64,000 nucleotides of DNA from Pachypanchax playfairii (GCA_006937955.1 SSNP01000006.1:682001-746000), one strand, 5' to 3'. Counted from the first letter of the stretch, positions 36,490 to 49,983 are shown. The notes: generated from the letters alone by a model not told the origin. Numbers and translations are program-made.

Positions 36490-39286
36490 GGAATCCGAGA
36501 GAGGTCAGCAGGAGTGGAAGAGAGGGGAAGTAGACGGTGGAGGAGTGGAAAAAAGAGATGAAGAATCGACTCGAGAAAAATAACACAGATGACAGTGAGA
36601 GACAGTTGGAAGGACTTGAAAAAACACCCGATCTGGAAGGAGCACAGACAGAAACTAACTGACCCTGTGCGGCTTTGTCAATCTGCACTCAAACATTTGG
36701 TCCATTACTCCAAAGTGACTCACGGTCAAATCACGGGTCGTCACGTGGACGAATCAGATGCTCCGTTCCACCCTTCGTACGCAGAGAGGAAGTCACATGA
36801 TGAGTGTTGGACCACGTGCTTGTCTTTGGCAGCTCTTCCTTTTCATCATCCTTGGGGTTTTTAGCAGCGATATGCTTTGAAGCAAGTGGCAATGAGCGCA
36901 CAAATACCAGTTTCAACCAGTTGTACAGTCATTTTGGGTACAAACAACTGAGCTTCTGTTTGTATATTCAAGATTTCCTCCGCGTAGAGACTACCTTCAG
37001 CAGTAGCCCACTCTCTCTTCTTCAGTCCAACGAAGGGTTTATTATCAACACTCTGGACAAACGATAATTCAACAGCTTGTCATTCGACCTCAGTCACATC
37101 CGCCAATTGGATCCACTTAGAAATCCCTTTGTTTTGATGGCATTGGAGCGTTAGTTTGAATTGGGCGTTAGATTGAATTTCTCAAACACTTGTAGATGGG
37201 AGTGTGTTTCACTGATGTTCTGTGAAGATTGAGGTCATCCAGGGGGTTGGTTTACCTTATGATCACCGTCATCTGAGACAAACTAATTTACTCTGGGAAC
37301 GTCAGCTGAAACTGATTCCAGAGAGACGCGAGGCAGCTTCTAAAGAGTGTTTTTATTTCACTCTAGGATCTTAGCTGCTCTAAGTTGTCAGGAAACGGTT
37401 GCACAATTGACTCTTTCCAACTTATTTTTTGTAAAAATGTTCCACTGTCTCATGACATTTTTGGGACTCGTGAAAAACAGGTTTTTACATCTGACTGTGA
37501 ACAGCCTCGTGCACATGTTGAAGCAGCTAGCTGACTGTGATAGCACACCGAACAAGAACACTATGTATTTAAAGGTTATATTGTTTCTAAGAAGATTCTC
37601 CTATTTGTCCTGAGGAAAAGAAAATACAATTTAAAAGACATCATTGAAGAACTCTCTGGAAATGGATGCAGCCAAAAAATAATAATAAAAAAAAGAAAGA
37701 CAAATGCCTGAAATGATCTCTTTGGCCTTCAAGAGTGATTGGCACCAAACTAGCAGCTGGACTGAGGAGGTCCCACCCGCAGCACACATTCCTGCAGAAA
37801 TCTTCCAGTTAAGAAGCTCTCTGGCTTGAACTAAAGAAAAAAATAACAACTCAACATCAACAATTCTCTAAATCTGGCCCTATGCATTTCCACAAATATT
37901 TCTGCAGACTTCCTGAGCAGCATGTACATCGGAGAGCAGATTTTAATCCTGCTGGAAGGACTCAATCAGCTCTCAGAGTAAAATCAGTGTGAATGTATCT
38001 GTTTCAAGCATGAACATTTTGCTTGACCCGTTAAACCACATGAAAATGGTCGGTAAGATCACACTCGACACAGTTTGTGTTCATCTGTTTCACATTAGGG
38101 AAGAACGACTGGACTTGGAATAACTGGCTGGTCACAGCTGGTGGCTTTTGACATTTTACTGGCGCTCTCGAACCGGCGCGAGTGCAGATTTCCAGTGGGT
38201 GGCTGAAATGGGTTAGGGGAGGAAGGATCTGCTCAGTCAGCAATGATAACTGCCCCATCAGCTTATGTAACTGCAGCAGAGTGAAACCCACACACACAAA
38301 GAGATGAACACGTTCACTCCATGAGAAGTGGAGTTAACATAAATCTTTTCTGACCTGGTTTTGGTCAGATAGAAACAAAGATGTTCAAAAAATGGTTAGA
38401 CAAGCAGCTCAGACATATGGAAACATCAACACGCTGGTGTTTTCAGTTTATTTCTATTAATTCTAGCTCAACTTCCTAAAGTAAAGACCCTTTTCTAAGT
38501 TTATCAATCTGAAAGCAGAGATACTGCAGGGACACCACAGAAATAAAATACAAGACCTTTGTCATAAGAAATATTAATAATCTGAAAGAGATGCAAATAT
38601 TAAATATCACATTGAACAATTATTAGAAATCAGGTCAGTGTTAATTAAAGCCAGCATTTGCAGGGGATTTTCCAAAATGTCTCACAACATTTCATATCCT
38701 TCTCAGTTTATTTTCCAAAAGTGCAAGAAATGTGAGACAACTTTATAGTAACTAGTTTCAAATGAGAATAAATTGCAAACACACTGACATTAAGATTTTC
38801 CTCATGGGAAAAAAATCTGCACAACTTTACTGCAACTGCACATCATGCACCCCACATGGTCCAGCAAAATGTAAAACTTGCTCCAAAACTTTTGCACATG
38901 CCAATTCTGTGTGATTCCTGACAAAAAATTGCATATTTCTCCCACTTTTATGTCGCGGGTCTTTATGTTGCAGCTCAACAGACTATTTAGATGTTGTTAA
39001 ACCAAATTTTGTGTCATATTGGGGAAATGCTTCGAAACGACAAAGACTAATTAACTTGCTTTTCAAGTCTAAGATCTTTTGCACAATATAGACTGATGTG
39101 TTTAAGCAAGATGCGACACTATGATCTCATGAAAATAAACACTTTTAATATCAACACATTTTTTGAGGTGCAAATGTTCAACATTTAATCTTTTTTGTGT
39201 TGTTTTTCATTTTAGAGAGAAAAAAGTTGTAAAAATCACTGCAAACTGTGGATTAAAGTTCTCCTTTTTATCCAAATTTTAACTAC

Positions 39287-39728
39287 TTAAAGCAGAACTA
39301 AGTAAGTTTTTTCACCTCAATAAATGTTTTCTAGAGTCCCTGTGGGGGTAAACAAGGACTTGGCGGGGTGATTCGTGGGTCCCTCTCCTCCCTCCGGGGT
39401 CTGTGTCCTGAAAGCAGCACTTGCAACTTTCAGTGGATCGGACCCGACTAATCTCGCGAGAACAAACCTGCTTTACGGCACTCACACTCACGTACATAAA
39501 TACAAGCATGAAGCCCTTGCCGTTGTTAGCAACGCCACCCTTAGGAGCGCAAAGATGACAATAATACTCACCTGTCGAGACATTTTCTTGGTTTTGTTTT
39601 TCTTTCTTCTTGCAAAAGCGTTCTGTTGTTGGGGGGGCGGCAGCGGCGGGGGAACGTTACGACAGTGAGCTTTCACAGGGGACCAGTAGGGGGAGAGCGA
39701 GAGCAAAACTTACTTAGTTCTGCTTTAA
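39287..39728. mobile_element. MITE with perfect 24-bp terminal inverted repeats
   Basis: The left end TTAAAGCAGAACTAAGTAAG plus TTTT is repeated exactly in inverted form at the right end (39705-39728). The 442-bp body has no usable reading frame. Because TTAA is part of both ends, the target duplication could be TTAA, TTA/TAA or TA, so the superfamily (piggyBac-like, Harbinger-like or other) cannot be settled. The intact ends suggest a fairly young insertion. It sits 2.8 kb after the klf7 stop, probably in the 3' UTR. Confidence 0.85.
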
Positions 39729-41061
39729 TAACCAGTTGATCACCTTTGGGACTCTAACCAACAGCATTAGGATTAGGGGAAAAAAAAGGTTTTAATTTAA
39801 AAAATATAAACCACCTAAAGTTGCCAAAATTTCCTCACAAAGCTGCACTATTTAAATTTTTTAATTATTTATATTTATTGTTTCCAAAATAAGTTGCTGT
39901 GTTAGTGGTTACAGTTTTGCACCCATGAATTTACCACTGACATACACAGAGATTGATATTCTTATTTAAATGTTATTTTAAATGTGTCTGGATTTAGTTA
40001 TTTTAGCCTTTATTTATTTTTTTATTGATTTTTTTGTTTTGTTTTTGCCTTAATACGTTTTATAATCGTCAACACTTTCAGTCGGAATGTTATTAGGACT
40101 CAGTGATAATCCAGACATTTTAAAGGTACAACAGTAGATTAAATTATCTCTGTGGGTGCATCTGCCAAAGTGGGTATGAAGTGGCACTTGCAGCTTTTAT
40201 GGTACCGTGGCAACCAAAGCTGCAAAATGATGGTTCAGTGGAAGTACCAATTAACCTGAAGCTTTCCAAAACTTTCAAATTACCAACATTTTTATGCCTG
40301 TGATCAGACCAGTAAACATTCTGGCAAACAGGTATCCATTTGCAAAGACAGATACAACATACAGTAGATCTTATAACAAGTACTTGCATTTGAAAGAAAC
40401 CAAGAAATCCTAGCTGAAGTTAGCAACATGAAATTCACCATGTTGGCAACCGGTTTGTTGATCCGATTCTACACAGAAGATAAAATAAAGATTCACAGTT
40501 TTGCTGTTTGGTGGTAAAACTGCTCATTAATGACGGCAGCTCTGTGTGTGTGTGTTTCAGTTCGACACACTTTTACTGAACGAGTCAGTTGCAGATTCTG
40601 TGTGTAAATGTGAGCTGACGACTGGTGTGCTTTCTTTTGGTTTACACATTTCATTCAAGAACAGGTGGGGATTTTTGGAAGGAAACCTTCAATACGTTGT
40701 TGTTCACATTGATTTAAAAGAGCTGAAACCTGGAAATTTCCCCCAATTACAAGTCTCTTTGATATACATTCTGGCTTCTCTTGTGAGCCGACATAAACAA
40801 ATTGTTCTCTTTATGCCAGGAGCTGAAAAACTGGAATTTTCAAAATGTGAATGTGTTTTCCTGGAAGGTTGTTTCATGTCGTCTCTGAGGATGCGCTTAA
40901 GTTTCTGTGTCATCTTAATGAACGATTGTCGATTCTGCTGTGCCTGTGTGTTCCTTCGTCTGTTTGTATTTGCACTCTGAATTTTTTTGGGGAAAAAAAA
41001 TCACTTGCATATCTGATGTTTTCTGTCTGCTTGTGCACTTCACGCAATGACTCTCACAAAG

Positions 41062-41089
41062 TCTGTATAGTAGCTTCTGTATAGTAGCT
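41062..41089. repeat. Perfect 14-bp tandem duplication
   Basis: TCTGTATAGTAGCT is present twice head to tail. It is a small recent duplication in the probable klf7 3' UTR. Confidence 0.9.
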
Positions 41090-41329
41090 TTTTTGTACAC
41101 ACTGCTAAAAAATACTTAGTACACAGACACTTAAAGCATTCAAGTACATGCAGGAAAATTCACGTACATCCAAGTCACAAATTCACGTTGCATTCTTCTT
41201 GTGTGTTTTCACCATTTTTCATGCCACCATGTGAGAGTCAAACACTGCAGCTCTTGCTTTCAGCGGAGGGGGGTGGGGGGTTACATGCATTACTATGTGT
41301 GACACCACCTCTGTTTCCACCAGGTCTGA

Positions 41330-41525
41330 ATTTTTAAATCAAACGCACCTCCCTTTTTCTACCAGCATTCTCTCATCACCTCTTTCCTCCCCCTCTCCCT
41401 TCCCTTCTCTCAGATATGATCCCTTTCAACTCCTCTTCTCTGTCTGACCCCCCCCCACCACCACTACCACCCACCACCACTTCTCCTCTTTTTCTTTTTC
41501 CTCTCTTCTCCTTTTCCTTCTCTGT
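41330..41525. repeat. Long pyrimidine-rich tract
   Basis: This is nearly 200 bases of C and T with few purines, including a C9 run and CCA/CCACCAC repeats. Such polypyrimidine tracts can form triplexes or bind polypyrimidine-tract proteins in RNA. It lies shortly before the last klf7 poly(A) candidate. Confidence 0.7.
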
Positions 41526-41718
41526 ACAAAGTGTTTCAGATTTATCATTTGTATATTATGACGTATGAGTACGATAATGTTCTTTATTATGGAAAAAATG
41601 AGAGATTTATTTTTGTTACTGGTTTGTTTCATAATTCCTTTTTTAAATTGGTATTGTAATATCTCTATGCAAGGAACTGTTCGGTGAATCGTTTTTATTT
41701 AAGAATGTAATTATGTGT

Positions 41719-41724
41719 AATAAA
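41719..41724 (+). terminator. Candidate distal klf7 poly(A) signal
   Basis: AATAAA within GTGTAATAAATGG, with a GT-rich element about 35-45 bases downstream. It is the best-formed plus-strand poly(A) signal between klf7 and ramp1. Earlier candidates are at 38542 and 40484. Confidence 0.4.
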
Positions 41725-44700
41725 TGGTAGAAGCAGTTTTGGCATGGAGTATTCATGCTTCTTGGCTGGTCTGTTCAGCAACAATATGCACCTAATCGTT
41801 ATTCCTCTCAATCATGGAAGCATTCGGTTTGTTAACAATAAGAGTACATTCACGTATATTTCTGCTCTTTTTGTCCCTGACCTGAACATCTACACAGACT
41901 TGCTACAGTCTGTGAGTTAAATATTCAAAACTGGTGAGTCAAAAAACAGAAGGGGAAATTAAATTTACACCTGCCTCTTGCAGCAGGAAGAATTTATGAT
42001 TTATCTTTCTTTTTGATCAATCCCAGGAAATAAACCAGAATACCTTCAGTTTGCCTCGATGCACAAGCTCGATATCTCCTCCGAGGGAGCTAAAGCATGT
42101 TAATTACATCTGTTACCAACCAAGGTGATGACTTATCTGGTATCCCTGCCTTTTGACCATGACTAACTGATAAAGGGGTAATCGAATAACTAATAGCTAA
42201 TTAGGGAGTAATTACTCTATAGTAAATGGCCCTATGCAGTGTATTAATTCTCCTCGGGTCTGGCAGTGAGAAACTCCCATAAGGTCTTTTTTGTTTCATT
42301 TAATGCTCCCTAATTGAAATGGGCACCCTCATCAAGAAGCTTACATGTATCTGTCCAACTTAATGTTCTTTTATCTGTAATTACAGACAGACTGCATATT
42401 ATCTACCTAACTACACCTTCTACATCAAGCGCAGATGCGCATTATGAAATTAGGAATGATGGAGTCATTTTTCAGCAAAGGTCGCACGTCTTTCGAGCTC
42501 TTTTCAGGCATCGTTCCCGTCCTGTGTGATGGAAATGAGCTGGTATGTGAGTTCACGGTAGAGCTAAATGGTCTTAATGTGTTCTGGCAGAGAAAGGATC
42601 ACAAACACATCAGTGCACATTAAAGGTTAACATGCACATTCACAGTCATGCTGACATCCACCGTGTCACAGTCTATAGTCAAACTTACAGTGACAATGTC
42701 AATGTGCTAATGTTTTAACATCTTAGCTAAATTTCCAAGCAAACTAAAACGACCATTGATTATTATGAGAGGATTCTCTAAAGTATTTTTTTCCCAATTC
42801 TGGAAATTAGTTCTTTATATCTTAACAGTTATATAAAGAGTAATGAGCAGGAACACAATTAAAAAATAATAAAAATACACTTATTGATTACCTAGCTAAT
42901 CTGAGTGCTCTCTATTAATCTAAAACATTAAGCAAAAATGAAGAAATATGAGAGTAAATTATGAAAAGTCTGAGTATAGATGTAAAATCAAAGCACAGCT
43001 TCATTTTTCGCCTGATTTTCTCTGCCAGCAAATCTTTAATTATTCTCTCACTATTTATAAATGCTTCTGCAAACAGAATGAGAGCAATTTTCACAGAAGC
43101 AAACTTCATTTTTAACTGTTCTGATGTCAACTTTTTATGGTGTTTGCAGTACAAGTAATGAATGTTTTTGCAGCTGCATTAGAAATTGTTGATTGGGATC
43201 ATGCAGAACCTTCAGTATAGAGTTAAACGCTAATAAAGCAGCAAAGAGCCATAATTGTCATTCTCCCTGTGTGTCGAGTGTAAATCAAGCTGCTCAGTGT
43301 TTTATCTTGTGGGAGTTGATCTGAAGGCTACTGCATGTTAGTGCATGTGATTTTAAGCCGTGAACTGTAGTGCAAATGAAATAAAACATCCTTTTTCTTT
43401 AAATACAACAACCTTGATTGAGACCCCTTTACACTGGATGATAATCCCACTACAACAGGAAAAATCAGCCAGAACATTGAAGGTGTTTGCAGGGTTTTGA
43501 TGATGTCTTTAGCTGAATAGAAAAGACATGGGGCTCTCCAGCATGGATCCATCGAGTGCACAAAATGTCTTTCATCACAGTGGCAGCGTATCGGGGTCCT
43601 GGGTGGAGTATGTGCGCTGGCATCAACAACAGCATATCCATGACATGAGGCCTGTGTGCACCAGCATGACCCCATTATACAGTATCATGAAACTAGCATA
43701 GCATGAGCCGAAGAGTGTTGCAGCATCCTGATGTGGTGCAAGAGATTAGTGCCAGTGTTTGGTCCGGTTGTTGTGTAATCCTGGGCATATGTGGTAGGAT
43801 CTAAGAGAAAACCTGCTGTGGACATGAAAAGGGTGGTGAGGACAGAGGGGAGGATGCAGAAAATACAAAGTACTCCATATTAGAAGGTTCTCCATACATA
43901 CTGAAATCCTGCTATGTTCTAACAGTTCTTGACGGTCTTATAGCAGCTTCATCAGCCTGTTTGAAGGGGCCAATCAAAAGTTAAAACAAAGACAAAAACA
44001 TGCACAGGTGCTGCACTATTTAGCATTCCAGAAAAAAAAATTAAGATTAACAAGCTGGTACAAGGTTCTGAGCTCAATAATGTTTTAAATTTTTACCTCC
44101 AAACAGAATTTCCTAGCATTGCACCTTGAGGCAAACTGCTCTGCATGTTTGAGATGTTTTCAACACACCTGGTTTAAATAATTGCCTCATTAACGAGATT
44201 CTGCAGAACGTGATGACCAGCTGTTGAGTTAAATCACATGTTTGATTCAGATGCATTGAAGCAGAAACACATCTAAAATATGGAGGACAACGTGACCCGA
44301 GGACCTTAATTGGGGAACACGGAACTGTGATGCTGTAATTTTAGTGTTAAACCAAGCGATCGTTTAAGGTCACAAAACTGTGGAAATAAACCAGAGAGAG
44401 CTCCGAGTAAAAGAAAAAAAACACAAAACGTAAAGAGACACACTTTCTAAACTGAATCATCATGTAGTTTAACACTAATTAAAACAATCTCATTAATGAT
44501 GGTTGATAAGGGGGGATACAGACAAAGTGAAGGCACCAAAAGTCAGCTCAAAGATCTTAATATTCTCCAAGCCTCACCAGTGTCTGAGCAAATAAAATAT
44601 AATAGAATATAATCTAATAAAATCTCCCAAATCATTTGGGTCAATATATCCATGTGAGTTCACACAGTTTAATTAAAAAACTAAATTAAACAAGCACCCG

Positions 44701-47700
44701 TGATCTCTGCCTCTAACAGCACTTGACAGTTAATGCAGAAAGAGGTGGACGTGTTATCCGGATAATTACACCAGAAAAACCAAGCAGAAAAATCATAATA
44801 ATGGAAAAGATAAGTTGATAAATGCAGCTTTTCAATGCTTGATTGCTTGCTCTCCGTCACCCAGACTCCTCTGCTGTTTTCATACATCTGCATTTAGGGA
44901 TAATATATTTGTAAATTTAGTTGTACAATAACATAATAATGTGCTTTTTAATCTTGTTTTTTCATTGACGCATGTTTGGGAGGTTTTCAGATACTTTAAC
45001 GACCTTAAAATCTAAGTAAGAATTGCTTTTTAGAGTTTAATTTTAGAGTTCAAAGATCTAAGTACATTTTAAATGGGAAAAACCCCCACCAAATATATTT
45101 TAATAAGAAATAAGCCTGTAGTACATTTTATTGCAGATTTTTCAATCGAACTGGGTAATTATTTAGTATCCTGCAGGCTCACAAGTGTGTCCTTGAATCC
45201 TCTACAGTCTATTCACCCTGAGAACACCTGAGCACATTTCAGAAACGTCGCCTTTGTTTCACATACAATGATCCAGTCACAGCTCCCATCACTCAAGGAG
45301 GGCATAAATGGTATAAAAGTGCTGAATTCAAGCCTCTGTGATAAAAGAAAGAGGGATTCTTCAGGCAAGGCAGTGATTCACCTAACGAACTAAACATAAA
45401 GTTCTTTTCTTCACGTGGTTGTAACAGGAGATTTGACTGAGCGAGCTGCCAGCGCCTGTGGGTGTAGTAAAGGCGTTTGGCAGCCATGTAGGGATGTTAC
45501 TGTCACATCTGCCAATGGAGACAGTGGTAAGCTGGGAACAAGCTAAAAGTCTTCATATTCTCATTTTCTGTGCACTCTGTTTCAGACTTTCTGGGTAGCA
45601 AATGCAACATTTTCGCACTGATTGGTAAAAAATTCAAGGTTCCATTTCAGGCCTGAAGTTCTAGCTTCAGTCCCACGAGGTATATTCATCAAAAATCAAA
45701 GCGACTAGATGCAAACCAGGGATTCTTCAGTAGCAGAGTGCTTAGGTATTCTCAATTATCAGGAATATGTGTCGACAGGGCCCTCTGTAATTAAAGTCTA
45801 ATCATCCTGGTGGATTCTGAGAAGCATCCTCATCAAATTTTCATTAATCTCCTTCCTTGTGATGTCCAACCCAACCCCTCTGGAGATGGTCCGATAGTTT
45901 ACACTAAATCAAATGGAAGATTTGTGTTTATATTTTTAAGTAAAATGTACTTTTCATCATCTGTTATAAAACCACAACAATAACAAAGACCGAGTCTGAA
46001 GGTGAAATAATCTTAGTGGTAAATGTAAAAGCAAGTTTTCTATATAAGAAAAAAAGACAGCATATGAAGGAAGAGTTTTCCTCATTTTAAAAGAAAACTT
46101 TACAATCCAAGGATCAAAATGTATGTGTTTTTTGTAATTTGACAGTATTAAAAAGGTAAAATAGAAAAGTCTAGCACAAGTTTCACAGCACAGGAAGCAT
46201 GAGCTCATAGAAACTTTTCTAAAGTCTCAAATAATCAGATTCTCCTGCAAGATTCATGGATAAATGAGACTGAAAGTGTGTTTGTAGAAAATTCAAGACT
46301 CATGCCACTAGTTTCTGCAGCAAAAAGCATCAATTTAACTACATTTATTGTAATTATTAAACCGAATGCATCTTTTTTCCGTAGTGTACCTAAACTTGGA
46401 ATTCCTGTTTCTAACGCTAAGGATTTATATACAGCAGCGTGTGTGAACAAACCTGTCCTTCATTCTTTCCTGCCTCTGAGTGCTCACTCTTCTGAGAGAG
46501 TTTTCAATGAAAACGACATTGTTTGGAGAGAGAACAAGCAGCTGGAGAGGCTGGTGGTCTCGTGCTCTGAGACTCTGCATCCCGCGCACTGTGTGAGAGC
46601 ACCTGGGTCTCTTATATACCGCCTGTGCTTGACAGACAGCGCAGACACCTGGAAGCCCAATGAGAGAGCGCAGTGTAAAAGCCACTGCTGCTCTACAGGG
46701 CCATGCATTATGCAGGAAGCTCTCTCTGTCTGTCTCTCCTTCTGGCCCCTGCTCTGCGGTAAAAATAGATCAACAGACCTGAGCGTTCAGTTCTTTTTTA
46801 TTTTTTCTTAATGCCTCTCACTTTCACTTGGATCTCACCAGGTGCAGCAACTGTTTTTTCATGCGCCCCACATTTCTGCGCCTCAGTGTTTGTCTATCCG
46901 AGGTTTAAATACGTAGGTGTTTACACACACTTTTCATAGTGTGTGTGCTTGTATGCATGTCAGCCTGGGTTGTTTTATCACTTTTTCCCCTCTGCACTCA
47001 ACTTCTAATAAAAATGGGATATTAGGCTCACAGTAGTGTTTCTGGTTGTTGTGGTAAGAAAAAAATATTACTTTGCAGCAACTGGAGGAATGACATTTGT
47101 AAATCCTGTATTAAAGCTGATACTTTAAGGCCAGAAATATGTGAAAACTCCATTATCTCTGAGTTCAATGCTGTTAGTATTCAGCAGCTATAAAATGAAT
47201 TTGCATTTCAAATGCAAGGCATTGTTTTTGGATTGGACAATATGAAAGATCCAAATTAAAGTAGAAAATGCTTGCACATGACAGCAAGCATCAGCACCAC
47301 GATATGTTTAAAGGTCTCCTGTTGCAGTGAGCTCAGGCTCTTTAAGGAGCATTGATCCATGTCCATGACCACCGAGGTCTCCGACTCCTCCCTGATTGCC
47401 ATTCAGCTGCTAATTAAACAGTCCGGCTTAACGAGTTCACGTTGATAACAAGGTTGGAGGGAAAGGTCAACCCATAAACCGGACACTGTCAATAAGAAGA
47501 CTGCCTGAGAGGACAGGTACACAGACTGAGCAGCAGTCACCTGGAAGCTAAAGAAAAGGTTTTTGTCAGAAGATAATGGGACTTATTTTGTGCTTGATCC
47601 TGTTATAGAATCTATCAATGTTTAACTTTATTGGAGAATGATATCAGGAATGAGGAAAAACATTCAATTCATCATTATTTTAACAATGCGTTTGTTTGCA

Positions 47701-47817
47701 CGTTTCCTTTTTCTGCAAAATGATGAATGATTCATTTCAGTTTGTGATTTACACCCACATGATGAACATCACATGTATTAATGAAATTTATTTGGTAAAT
47801 TAGCAGCTTTTTTCATA

Positions 47818-48125
47818 TCCATTTTCCACCCATCAATTTCCTGTACCAACTGGTCATGAAGGGCTGGTGCCTGTTTTCAGCAGTCAGTGATCTGGAGGTG
47901 GGGTTACACCCTGGACAGGTCGCCAGTCCATCCAGGGCCACACATACAGACAAATAACCATTTACACTCACAGATTCACACCTAGCAACAATACGGTGTT
48001 GCCAGTTTACCAAACATGCACATTTTTGGTCTGTGGGAGGAAACAGGAGTCCCAAACATGCAGATGGAGAACATGCAGAAAGGAACCCAGAACAGTCTTG
48101 TTGCAATGCAACAGTCCTTACAAGT
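47818..48125 (+). repeat. Common teleost interspersed repeat
   Basis: The segment contains the order of phrases typical of a very abundant fish repeat: CCATTTTCCACCCATCAATTTCC, then GGCTGGTGCCTG, TACACCCTGGACAGGTCG, CCAGTCCATC, GGCCACACATACAGACAAAT, ACCATTTACACTCAC, CTGTGGGAGGAAAC and GAGAACATGCAGA. This order and wording are known from many teleost genomes. The copy is diverged and incomplete at both ends. I am unsure of the class, which is probably non-LTR related. Confidence 0.75.
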
Positions 48126-49797
48126 GCTCCACCATGAAGCCCATTATTTGGAAAGGATTTTTTTCATTTATTTTACACAATAATCCACTAATACAATATA
48201 AAGCCAAGTTTACCCAGCAACACTGACAAGTTACTGTCAGATGAACTTAAATCTAGAGTGAAGTTCTGATGTGCAATGTTCTCTAACTGATTACCAGAGG
48301 GCAAAAAGCTGTAAAACAATAGCAATATTCCCATGAGTCTGTGCTTCAGTTTGAAAGCAATAACTCTTTTTATGTCCTAGCAATATTGATAACATTAACA
48401 CAAAAACTTGCTGACTATTTTCATTATTTAATAATTTTTTTAAACATGTTTTTATGTTGTAAAGTTTCTGTTAATAATAGATTTAAAATCTTTAAAATAT
48501 TTTTTGTTGAAAAAGTTCACTTCATTATGTATTGCTTTAATTTCTTTTTAATTGGAAACATTCAGAAAATGTGTGAACTTTGAATTTGAGAAAAAGAAAA
48601 ACACGAGTGTACAAGAATAAAAATAAACTTCCAAGCAGTTGCTTATAATCAAAAGTCCATCAAATAAGATAAACAAGAAGCAGAAACTGGAATCAGCCAC
48701 ATTTACAGGCTGATATTTTAACTCTGACAATAGCTGCTGGCTCACTTTATCTTGGCCGAAATTAATTAGGATATTCTAGCATAAAAATCTGAGATATGAA
48801 AGCAGCTGTATATTACTAAAGAAGAAAGTACTTCTTCTTGCTGTATTTTTCAAGCAAGTCTGGAAATGTCCACAGAAAAACCTAGAGCAAGACACACAAA
48901 CGCATGACCTATATATTCTATCTGGCCTTCTCATCATTTATCTTACAGCAGCAGAATCAGGATAGATTGGTTCAATTAGACTGGCCTTTAATGTAATCTG
49001 TTTAATCCATTTCTATCATCAAAGCCAATACCTACCTCTCTCCTTGGAGAGCGGGATTAGCCCCTCCAAGTGCATCTCAAAGTGAACATCTAGGCAAGTA
49101 AAAAACCTGCCTCGGAGTTGATTGGATCCCTTCAATACCACCGATATTTGTTCTTTACAACTGGCTGGGAAGAAAACAGGAAGTCTCAAGTGAAGTTTTT
49201 ATGTGGAGGATTTAAGATCTTCATATCCCAGCAGAGATTGAAGAGAGATTTTGTCACAATATCCAGTGCCACAATAAAAGGACAAATAAAGTCTTGCCCC
49301 CTTTTAGTGCATTCAGAGAATTCTGCAATGGCTTGCTTTTAATGAAAAACATGGGCAGTTTTTAAGGTTCCTTTCAAATAAATTCTCAAAGTTTGAATTA
49401 ACTGGTTTGCATTTTTAACATTATCATTGTATGAGGACATGCTGTGTGATTATTTAGTCTGATTTTACCCACAATTCCCAGTCAAGTAATGTCTCCAGCA
49501 TGCTGCAAGATCTGGTAATAATCGGCACGGCTAGTTGGCACAAAAATATTTTAGTGTGTCAGAGGTAAATTCAATGCATATCATCCGCTTCCTTTTTTGG
49601 GTGTTACCTTCTAGTTAATTCAAAAGCTTTTTAGCTGATTCCCCACATGTGTTAAAAGGTTCATACTTTTATCATGCTTTTATTTTGAAATATTTTCTTT
49701 ATGTAAAAGAACATGTGCTGCATACTTTTTTCCCAGCAACTTTACCACTGCTGTTTCTGTAGAGTTTAAATGCTTTTTTAAAATATTGTGTGGATGA

Positions 49798-49823
49798 TTT
49801 TTTTTTTTTTTGGGGGGGGGGGG
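49798..49823. repeat. T14G12 homopolymer junction
   Basis: Fourteen T residues run directly into twelve G residues. It is a slippage-prone low-complexity tract, so the exact length may be an assembly estimate. Confidence 0.9.
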
Positions 49824-49983
49824 TTGGTGGAAGATGTCCAATATTTTGTTTTGTGAATTTTTTTCCCCAATTTCAAAAATCTTTGCAACATCAATCTTTT
49901 TTCTTTCATAATGTACTTTTTATTTTAAAATGAACATGGCTTCTTGATTGCATATTACCATTAAAGGTGTGTTTTTACATCTA

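Larger units (their letters stand above)
36490..41745 (+). other. Probable long klf7 3' UTR
   Basis: There is no coding exon between the klf7 stop and 41.7 kb. AATAAA on the plus strand occurs at 38542-38547, 40484-40489 and 41719-41724. The last is preceded by a long AT-rich tract and followed by TGGCTGGTCTGTTC, a GT-rich stretch of the type found after cleavage sites. Mammalian KLF7 has a very long 3' UTR, so the distal site is plausible. A 442-bp MITE lies inside. The true end needs transcript data. Confidence 0.4.

Noticed and set aside
45301..45325. TATAAAAG string as a promoter
   Set aside because: A TATA-like sequence occurs in GGTATAAAAGTGC, but no gene or open frame with any support follows it.
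46278..46811. 177-codon plus-strand frame
   Set aside because: This is the longest single frame outside klf7 exon 2, but it has no recognisable motif, no clear splice context and two overlapping minus-strand frames. A regulatory block is more likely.
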